A DNA stretch of 64,000 nt, taken from Paenibacillus pectinilyticus (GTDB lineage: Bacteria > Bacillota > Bacilli > Paenibacillales > NBRC-103111). Both the position numbers and the translations under genes were made by a program. Positions 58,284 through 64,000 of the stretch are shown here, piece by piece. The number at the start of each line of letters is the position of its first letter. The stretch's first letter is position 1. The notes beneath the pieces are model-generated. The model made no database searches and was not told the origin of the DNA. It saw only the letters and a program-made list of their open reading frames with translations. The DNA lies in the NCBI RefSeq assembly GCF_001700435.1, contig NZ_LYPC01000016.1, forward strand, positions 124,001 through 188,000. The letters are read 5' to 3'.

Positions 58284-60275
58284 CTACTTCGCTGCCTCCT
58301 CGGCAGCTTTCGCGAACTGCGTGCTGTACAGCCGTGCGTACAGCCCTTCCTTCGCAAGCAGCTCGCTGTGCGTGCCTCGCTCCACGACGCTGCCCGCTTC
58401 GATCACCAGAATGTGATCGGCGGCTAGCACCGTGGAGAGCCGGTGCGCGATCACAAGCGTCGTGCGCCCTTGCATCAGCTTCTCGAGCGCCGCCTGCACA
58501 TAGGACTCGGATTCCGAGTCCAAGTGCGACGTCGCCTCATCGAGAATGAGGATGCGCGGGCGCTTCAGGATCGCACGAGCAATCGCGATCCGCTGGCGCT
58601 CGCCACCGGAGAGCCGGTGTCCACGCTCACCAACCATCGTGTCGTACCCTTCGGGTAACGACATGATGAAATCGTGGATGTAAGCCTGCCGGCAAGCGGC
58701 CTCCATCTCCTCACGCGTAGCGTCCTCCCGCGCAAAGCGCAAGTTGTCGCCAATCGTCGCGTGGAACAGAAACGACTCCTGCGTCACGTACGCGATCTGC
58801 GCGCGCAGTGACGCCAATTCGACGGCACGAACGTTCACGCCGTCGACCTCAATACTACCTGCTGTCGGATCGTACAGTCGAGCGATCATCCCAATCAGCG
58901 TCGACTTCCCGGCGCCGCTAGGCCCAACGAGCGCAACCATTTCACCCGGTTGCGCCTCGAAAGTGATGTCGCGCAGCGCATACTGAACAGCCTTCCCTCG
59001 CTCTTCCAGCTCCCCAGCCTTCCCTCGCTCTGCCAGCTCTCCAGCCTTCCCTCGCTCTACCAGTTCCCCAGCCTTCCCGCGCTCTGCCAGCTCTCCAGCC
59101 GTCCCTCGCTCTGCCGGCTTCCCAACCTTCCCTCTCTCCCCACCTTTATCCGGCTTATAAGCAAAAGAAACTCCCTTATACGCCACACGTCCCTTTACCG
59201 GTCCGAGCTCGAACGCATCCTCGGCATCCATGACATCAGGCACCATGTCCTGATACTCAAAAATTCGCTGGAACACGCCCAGCGCTGTCGCCACCTCTAC
59301 CTGCAGGTTGAGCAGTGTACCAACCGGCATATACAACCTACCCAAATACGCCGTAAACGCGACGATCGAGCCTAATGTCATATGGCCTTGTATGACGGAG
59401 TATCCGCCGTAGATATAAATAATCGCCGTGCCAAGCGGCCCTAATGTACTTGTGGCCATCCCGAACCAACGGCCAACCAGATTGAGCCGCAGCTCGAGAT
59501 CCATGACCTTTTGATTCATCGTCGTAAAAGCTTGCTCTTGCTGTTTCTCTCGGCCGAAAATCCGCGTCAATAGCGCGCCCGATATACCGAAATTCTCATT
59601 GAGCTGTGAGGTGATATCCGAACGTACTTTTTGCGTTTCAACCCGAAGTTCTTTCCGCATCTTGGATACCCTTTTGACAGGTAGCACGAAAAGCGGCAAA
59701 ATCAGCACAGAAATAATCGCCAGCTTCCAATCCAGCGCGAATAAAATACCGATGGTTGTGAACACAATCACGATCTGCGTGATGGAAGATACGACGATCG
59801 ACGTAACTACACTTTGTACAGACTGCACATCGCCCGTAATCCGCTGCACAATTTCTCCGGAACGTGCGTCAGTGAAGAACGCCATCGATTGCCGCTGCAA
59901 ATTATGGAACAACGACTGCCCCAAATCCCGAATAACCCCTTGGGTTACTTTGGTATTAAGATGGTTCTGCCACACGCCGAGCATACCGCTCAACACAGGA
60001 AGCAAGATCATCATCAGCGCCATAACCGACAACAGTTTGACACGCCCCTGCGGAATCGCCGTATCAATGATTTCTTTCATGACCAGAGGCGGGATAAGCC
60101 CAATCACTGCCGCAAGCAGCGCCAAGCCAATAATCACAATAATTTGTGCCCAATACCTTTTGAACAATTGCAAAATCCTTCGTACCGATACATCCTTCAG
60201 CTTCGCCTTGGGCCGATTCCGATCGGAAAGCCGTCCCATCCCTCCAGGCCCGCCTGGTCCACCTGCTCCTATCAC
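58284..60275 (-). CDS. ABC exporter, fused membrane and ATPase domains, with minisatellite insert
   Basis: A 663-residue half-exporter of the LmrA/MsbA/YknU type. A Gly/Pro-rich leader (GAGGPGGPGGMG) is followed by six helices (about 45-325). The ATPase has Walker A VGPSGAGKST, signature RLSGGERQR and Walker B ILILDEATSHLD with HRLS. Uniquely, residues 380-430 between SFAYKPDKGG and the A-loop Tyr (VQYALRD) are tandem 9-residue units ERGKAGELA. The start is GTG 60275 with GGAG 10 bases upstream. It probably exports a drug or lipid as a homodimer, or heterodimer with a missing partner. Confidence 0.9.
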   Translation of the reverse strand: MIGAGGPGGPGGMGRLSDRNRPKAKLKDVSVRRILQLFKRYWAQIIVIIGLALLAAVIGLIPPLVMKEIIDTAIPQGRVKLLSVMALMMILLPVLSGMLGVWQNHLNTKVTQGVIRDLGQSLFHNLQRQSMAFFTDARSGEIVQRITGDVQSVQSVVTSIVVSSITQIVIVFTTIGILFALDWKLAIISVLILPLFVLPVKRVSKMRKELRVETQKVRSDITSQLNENFGISGALLTRIFGREKQQEQAFTTMNQKVMDLELRLNLVGRWFGMATSTLGPLGTAIIYIYGGYSVIQGHMTLGSIVAFTAYLGRLYMPVGTLLNLQVEVATALGVFQRIFEYQDMVPDVMDAEDAFELGPVKGRVAYKGVSFAYKPDKGGERGKVGKPAERGTAGELAERGKAGELVERGKAGELAERGKAGELEERGKAVQYALRDITFEAQPGEMVALVGPSGAGKSTLIGMIARLYDPTAGSIEVDGVNVRAVELASLRAQIAYVTQESFLFHATIGDNLRFAREDATREEMEAACRQAYIHDFIMSLPEGYDTMVGERGHRLSGGERQRIAIARAILKRPRILILDEATSHLDSESESYVQAALEKLMQGRTTLVIAHRLSTVLAADHILVIEAGSVVERGTHSELLAKEGLYARLYSTQFAKAAEEAAK
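58986..59138 (-). repeat. In-frame 27-bp minisatellite inside the ABC exporter
   Basis: Five and two-thirds copies of a 27-base unit encode ERGKVGKPA, ERGTAGELA, ERGKAGELV, ERGKAGELA, ERGKAGELE, ERGKAV. Because the unit is a multiple of three, copy number can change without a frameshift. It falls in the surface loop just before the conserved A-loop tyrosine of the ATPase. Confidence 0.92.
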
Positions 60276-60310
60276 TCACTAATCACTCCGATCCTTCTCA
60301 TCACACATGG

Positions 60311-60850
60311 TTATACTTGTACAGGAATTCCATAGCTAATAGCTTTCGTCACCTCATCAGCCATGTTTAGCACATAATATAACGAAGTCGTTTGCAAAAT
60401 ATTATACTGTCTTGGCCCATCGGCATTCACGATCGCCGCAATGGTATAGTCGCCAATCGGCGGTAGCACTTTTCCGACGGATTTCCCTGGAGCCAAAGGC
60501 TGATTCGATAGTTGGTACATACCTACACTTAATTTTTGTCCCAAACAAGCATCAATCGCGATAACCATCGTGCCCTGAGGAATTTCCTCCAGACGCATGA
60601 CTAAATTACTTGCATCACACGGTGCTTTTAAAGTGCCAATCACAGACGGATAGCCGAGCTCCGCAAGCTTACTGCCCACCATTGGGCCCAAGGAATCTCC
60701 CGTCGATCTATCTGTGCCAATACAGACAAAAGTCACCTTGCTCGGGCTAAGTTCCGACTGTATCGCAATCTTTTTAAGGGACAGAGCCAAATGCTCACCA
60801 TTCATCTTTTTCCAAAATTGCTCCAAGTGTTCAATCCGTTCTTCCTCCAT
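60311..60850 (-). CDS. yyaC: Spore protease YyaC (GPR-related)
   Basis: A 179-residue protein of the GPR-like YyaC family found in spore formers. FVCIGTDRSTGDSLGPMVG (near residue 42) holds the acidic residues expected at the active site. MVIAIDACLG (near 95) and GKSVGKVLPPIGDYTIAAIVN are further family marks. GPR degrades small acid-soluble proteins during germination; YyaC is a shorter relative whose substrate is not settled. ATG 60850 has GGGGAGG at better spacing than ATG 60853. It lies divergent from a glycosyltransferase and 35 bases upstream of the ABC exporter. Confidence 0.92.
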   Translation of the reverse strand: MEEERIEHLEQFWKKMNGEHLALSLKKIAIQSELSPSKVTFVCIGTDRSTGDSLGPMVGSKLAELGYPSVIGTLKAPCDASNLVMRLEEIPQGTMVIAIDACLGQKLSVGMYQLSNQPLAPGKSVGKVLPPIGDYTIAAIVNADGPRQYNILQTTSLYYVLNMADEVTKAISYGIPVQV

Positions 60851-60946
60851 CATGGCCTCCCCTTCAGGTATGCAGAGATATTTCCCCTCACTCCTAATGA
60901 ATGATATAATGCGGTCAACTTCTATTCTTTCACAAGGAGATATACC

Positions 60947-62134
60947 ATGTCTACTTTAGGGATCCTTGCTATTCTGACTTTGCTCTATTGGTTTTATGCT
61001 CTCATTGAAGTGCAGAGAAACATTCATTTACTTTCTACCTTACCTCCATCCACCAAGCTTCTAGAGAAGCCCCCACTTGTTTCCGTAATAATTGCTGCCA
61101 AAGAAGAAGAGGGCACCATTCGTGAAACGGTTCAACATTTACTATCCCAGCACTATCCGCGACTTGAAATTATTGCTGTGAACGATCGTTCCCAAGACGC
61201 TACCGGAGTTCGGCTGGACGAACTACGACAATGGTCCGAAGGTAAAAGCGACATTCACACGAAGCTCCAAATCATCCACATTACACAGCTGCCCAAAGGC
61301 TGGCTAGGCAAAAACCACGCACTCTACCAAGGGTATCTGCAGGCTAGAGGCCAGTACATCCTTTTTACAGATGCTGATATTCTTTTTGCGCCAAGCACGA
61401 TTCAAGATGCAGTCACCTATATGAAGCAAAACGAGGTCGATCATCTCACATTAACCCCGCATATGCTGGCCAAAGGCGCTCTGCTGCGCGGGTTCGTTCA
61501 TTTCTTTCTGTTCTCGTTCTCTTTATTCGTTCGCCCTTGGCGTGCCAACCGTGAGAGCGCCCGTGAGCCGGGCATTGGGATCGGCGCTTTCAATATGGTA
61601 AGCCGCAAGGCGTATGAAGCCATCGGTACGCACCAAGCCATTGCCCTTAGGCCTGATGACGACCTCCAATTAGGTATTTTTCTCAAAAGAGCCGGCTTCA
61701 GACAAAAGGTACTTTCTGGCAAGCATCTCTTACAAGTAGAGTGGTACCGCTCTCTTCAAGAGGCCATCACTGGCCTAGAAAAGAATTTATTCTCCGGCTT
61801 CCGCTATAGTTACACCGTCGCTGTACTAGCTTGCCTGGGACAGTTGATCTTCTTTATCGGGCCTTGGCTCGGTCTCATTCTCCTATGGGATTGGCGGGGC
61901 GCCCTGCTAGCCGTCGCTGTGTGTTTACAAATCTGGCTGTATCGCAAGCTCATGTTCCATCTGATGAGTCAACGCGGTAACGAGGCATACCTGCTTCCCA
62001 TCAGTGCAGCACTGCTGCTTTACACCATCGTCCGCTCCGTATGGCTCACTTGGAAGCAAGGCGGCATCATCTGGAGAGGGACCTTCTATTCCTTGAAAGA
62101 ATTGAAAAAGAAGCCCTCGCCAACCAACAAATAG
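60947..62134 (+). CDS. Family 2 glycosyltransferase (CrtQ/HpnB-like)
   Basis: A 395-residue membrane-associated glycosyltransferase. One N-terminal helix anchors it. The GT-A domain has VSVIIAAKEEEGTI and IIAVNDRSQDATG at the nucleotide site, the metal-binding FTDADILFAP, and RPDDDLQLG (catalytic-base region). Two or three C-terminal helices follow (VAVLACLGQLIFFIGPW). This layout fits enzymes that glycosylate carotenoids or hopanoids, though other lipid acceptors are possible. AAGGAG precedes ATG, and TATAAT near 60904 is a probable -10. No carotenoid or hopanoid genes are nearby. Confidence 0.88.
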   Translation: MSTLGILAILTLLYWFYALIEVQRNIHLLSTLPPSTKLLEKPPLVSVIIAAKEEEGTIRETVQHLLSQHYPRLEIIAVNDRSQDATGVRLDELRQWSEGKSDIHTKLQIIHITQLPKGWLGKNHALYQGYLQARGQYILFTDADILFAPSTIQDAVTYMKQNEVDHLTLTPHMLAKGALLRGFVHFFLFSFSLFVRPWRANRESAREPGIGIGAFNMVSRKAYEAIGTHQAIALRPDDDLQLGIFLKRAGFRQKVLSGKHLLQVEWYRSLQEAITGLEKNLFSGFRYSYTVAVLACLGQLIFFIGPWLGLILLWDWRGALLAVAVCLQIWLYRKLMFHLMSQRGNEAYLLPISAALLLYTIVRSVWLTWKQGGIIWRGTFYSLKELKKKPSPTNK

Positions 62135-62275
62135 GGCTCGCTAGCCATATATAAGTGAAACTTCAAATAAGCGTTACTCCAATGAGCAAAGCTTATTTAT
62201 GTATGTATTTATCTTCTATGTAGGATTATGTATTTATCTTATTTGTCGATTATGTAGTTATCTATGTCGGACTGA

Positions 62276-62935
62276 TTAATGCACCCGATTCATTCGCACA
62301 ACGCGATAAAAAAGTTGACCGCTTACCTCTTGCTCTACTTCCAAGAAGCCTTCCATATGGACATAATCTCCCAAAATAAAGGAAGTCGCATCCGCGGAAT
62401 CTGCATGGGTGAGAAAGAGAAGCGCGACTTTATCGTCGCCGACCACGAATCCCATCTGTTCCTTCACTTGGAACTTCTCTAGGATTTTACCGTGAAGTGA
62501 TCTCACGATATGATGGAACCGCCAAACCCCATCTTCTTGGATGATAAAATATAATACGCGATTGCGGTGAGCATTGCTGAACTCCCTCGTCACACCGATC
62601 ATGCACACCTTTTCGCCGATGCGCAAATACTCATCAATTACATAGGATTTCAGACGCAGTCGATGCACATTTTTACGCTGAATATAAGCTTCCATTTCTT
62701 CAATCGAACGCTGATCCTTCGGATCCTGCTTCGTTGCATAGAAGACTTCTTTGATAAACGTATCCGTCTGAAACTGCCTTGCCCCTTTGAAATGATGATA
62801 GGTTCGAAAAAATTGCTCAATCACTTCCCGAATGTCTTCCGGTATGGCAGGACTCGATTCCACGCTAAACATGCGATCTGTTCGACCCGACAATTTTATT
62901 CTATGAAACCAGCTTTTCCAGACACTGACTTGCAT
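62276..62935 (-). CDS. Hypothetical protein, 219 residues
   Basis: Family not recognised. The protein is soluble and charged. The N-terminal part has KSWFHRIKLSGRTDRMF; a helical middle includes IREVIEQFFRTYHHFKG; a strand-rich C-terminal part has VLYFIIQEDGVWRFHHIVRSL and FVVGDDKVALLFLTHAD. The ribosome binding site is weak (GTAGGTGA). Its position next to the glycosyltransferase (convergent) and NlpC/P60 gene says little about function. AT-rich DNA with ATGTATTTATCTT repeats lies just downstream (62195-62260). Confidence 0.65.
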   Translation of the reverse strand: MQVSVWKSWFHRIKLSGRTDRMFSVESSPAIPEDIREVIEQFFRTYHHFKGARQFQTDTFIKEVFYATKQDPKDQRSIEEMEAYIQRKNVHRLRLKSYVIDEYLRIGEKVCMIGVTREFSNAHRNRVLYFIIQEDGVWRFHHIVRSLHGKILEKFQVKEQMGFVVGDDKVALLFLTHADSADATSFILGDYVHMEGFLEVEQEVSGQLFYRVVRMNRVH

Positions 62936-63033
62936 GCCGTACGTGTCACCTACTTTCTTCCAACCATTTTTTCATTATAGGCTATAATCCTCAAAAATTC
63001 GATAAAAATCGCAGGATTTCGCGCAAAAACAGC

Positions 63034-63064
63034 CAAAAAAAGAGCATAGGCCCGTTATGCTTTC
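63034..63064 (-). terminator. Terminator after the NlpC/P60 gene
   Basis: AGCATAA and (C)TATGCT pair around a 5-base loop, followed on the minus strand by CTTTTTTT. It is about 55 bases past the NlpC/P60 stop. Confidence 0.7.
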
Positions 63065-63118
63065 TTTTTCGAAAGACATTACGAACGTATGCTCTTACAC
63101 ATTTTCCAACGATCACAT

Positions 63119-64000
63119 TTACAGAACGCGTTTAGCGCCTACATATCTCGAACCCCAGTAGGAGCTGCTGAGACTATCGATGGCTACACCACCGGATGTT
63201 GTCGCGGAAATGAATTGATTATTTCCCAAATAAATGCCGACATGATTCACAATGCCTGAAGCGAAGAATACCAGATCCCCCGTCTTCAAATCGGTCACTC
63301 GCGTTCCCGCTTGATCATACATTTGCACAGAAGTACGCGGCAGGTCAATGCCCTTTGCCTCGAATAAATAGCGTACAAAACCTGAACAATCGAAACCACT
63401 CGGTGTTGTACCTCCCCAACGGTAAGGCGTTCCTTGATAAGCCGTCGCAGCTTGAATAATTTGTTCTGAAACGGTAGGCTGTACGACTTTTGGTGCTGCA
63501 GGAGCTGCTTTCGGTGCTGGCGGAGGTGCGATCCAAGCTGGTTTATGCGACTTACCGTCGACATCTACGATGGCGATTTTGTTCGCATCATTCCACTCAA
63601 TCGCGGATCCGAATGTTTCGGTGATGAAACGAAGTGGAACAAACGTATTCCCTTCATGCAAAGTTGGGCTGCTTTCTAACGTAATCACCTTGCTGTTCAC
63701 AAGTGCGTGATCTTCGTCTGTACCCAGATGAATCGACATGTCTTTGTTCACGAGCGTAACAAGAACGCCATTGCCTTGCTTGGCCCAGCTAACTTGATAG
63801 CCTAGCTTCTCTGAGAGCACACGCAATGGAACTTGAAGCACACCTTCCTCATCGATAAACGGCTGAACTTCAGGGAATTGAAGCAATTCATCATTCACCT
63901 GAACCTTCACCGAGGAATCGATGCTTGCTGCGTGAGCAGATGGTGCGGTGTACATCACTAATGCGGCGCCTAGAAGAGCGCATGAACAAATAAACCTTTT
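63119..64000 (-). CDS. NlpC/P60 cell-wall hydrolase with copper-amine-oxidase-like N-domain; 5' end outside window
   Basis: A secreted protein open to the window edge: the frame is KRFICSCALLGAALVMYTAPSAHA at its start, a signal peptide lacking only the first residue or so, so the start codon is just outside. Two copies of a copper-amine-oxidase N-terminal-type stalk follow (VPLRVLSEKLGYQVSW, VPLRFITETFGSAIEW). A Pro/Ala linker (PPPAPKAAPAAPK) leads to a C40 peptidase domain with catalytic Cys in SGFDCSGFVRYLF and His in NHVGIYLG. It probably cleaves peptidoglycan stem peptides. An annotated start at 63958 (GTG) would be inside the signal peptide. Confidence 0.92.
   Translation of the reverse strand, partial: KRFICSCALLGAALVMYTAPSAHAASIDSSVKVQVNDELLQFPEVQPFIDEEGVLQVPLRVLSEKLGYQVSWAKQGNGVLVTLVNKDMSIHLGTDEDHALVNSKVITLESSPTLHEGNTFVPLRFITETFGSAIEWNDANKIAIVDVDGKSHKPAWIAPPPAPKAAPAAPKVVQPTVSEQIIQAATAYQGTPYRWGGTTPSGFDCSGFVRYLFEAKGIDLPRTSVQMYDQAGTRVTDLKTGDLVFFASGIVNHVGIYLGNNQFISATTSGGVAIDSLSSSYWGSRYVGAKRVL

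Noticed and set aside
57621..58357. Open frames of 118-170 residues on both strands across the hairpin array
   Set aside because: They are translations of the 113-bp tandem repeat and hairpins, have no ribosome binding site and unusual composition.
1..64000. tRNA or rRNA genes, insertion sequences, prophage
   Set aside because: I saw no cloverleaf-type or ribosomal sequence, no transposase or integrase frame, and no attachment-site duplication.

Overview
The window looks like chromosomal DNA of a Paenibacillus-type member of the Bacillota (Paenibacillaceae). Supporting signs are AGGAGG-type ribosome binding sites, a T-box leader, a cobalamin riboswitch, spore genes (the GPR-like protease yyaC and a YjcZ-like small protein), an S-layer-homology (SLH) surface protein, several AraC regulators, a YesM/YesN two-component pair and CUT1-type sugar ABC genes. 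I saw no rRNA, tRNA, phage, insertion sequence or CRISPR array.

Layout. 1-4.5 kb: the 5' end of a lutA-like gene with a GntR-type operator, a repeat-bearing spacer, an AraC regulator and two Gfo/Idh/MocA dehydrogenases. 4.5-7.1 kb: an MBOAT acyltransferase and an SGNH-like partner, the latter probably starting at ATT. 7.2-19.3 kb: one long leftward operon, read as promoter, cobalamin riboswitch, attenuator, 2474-residue surface protein, DUF4430 protein, EcfT, fused EcfA, S component, terminator. This is the most striking system here. The surface protein carries three alpha/alpha-barrel (squalene-cyclase/transcobalamin-like) modules, three DUF4430 (transcobalamin C-terminal-like) modules and three SLH domains, which suggests wall-anchored vitamin B12 capture feeding an ECF importer.

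19.4-29.6 kb: a small sporulation-type protein, an MBL hydrolase, a thioredoxin-like protein, DedA, a LysR/HPP pair, a cupredoxin, an HssRS-like two-component system, and melA with a divergent AraC regulator. 30-33.7 kb: a two-component system and an alpha/beta hydrolase whose promoters share the same direct-repeat operator at the same distance from the -10 box. 33.8-37.2 kb: a type-2-like ileS behind a T-box. 37.3-48.7 kb: a glycan-use region with a GH3 glycosidase, AraC regulator, sugar ABC transporter, sulfatase and YesM/YesN. 49.3-56.7 kb: housekeeping and accessory genes (Dabb, TIP30-like SDR, diguanylate cyclase, topB, lspA, HAD). 57.3-60.3 kb: a repeat-rich patch with an 8-bp tandem repeat, a roughly 113-bp tandem hairpin array, and an ABC exporter whose nucleotide-binding domain contains an in-frame 27-bp minisatellite. 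60.3-64 kb: yyaC, a glycosyltransferase, an unknown protein and a truncated NlpC/P60 hydrolase.

Many start sites were moved from the longest open frame to the codon served by a ribosome binding site; the reasons are given per gene.
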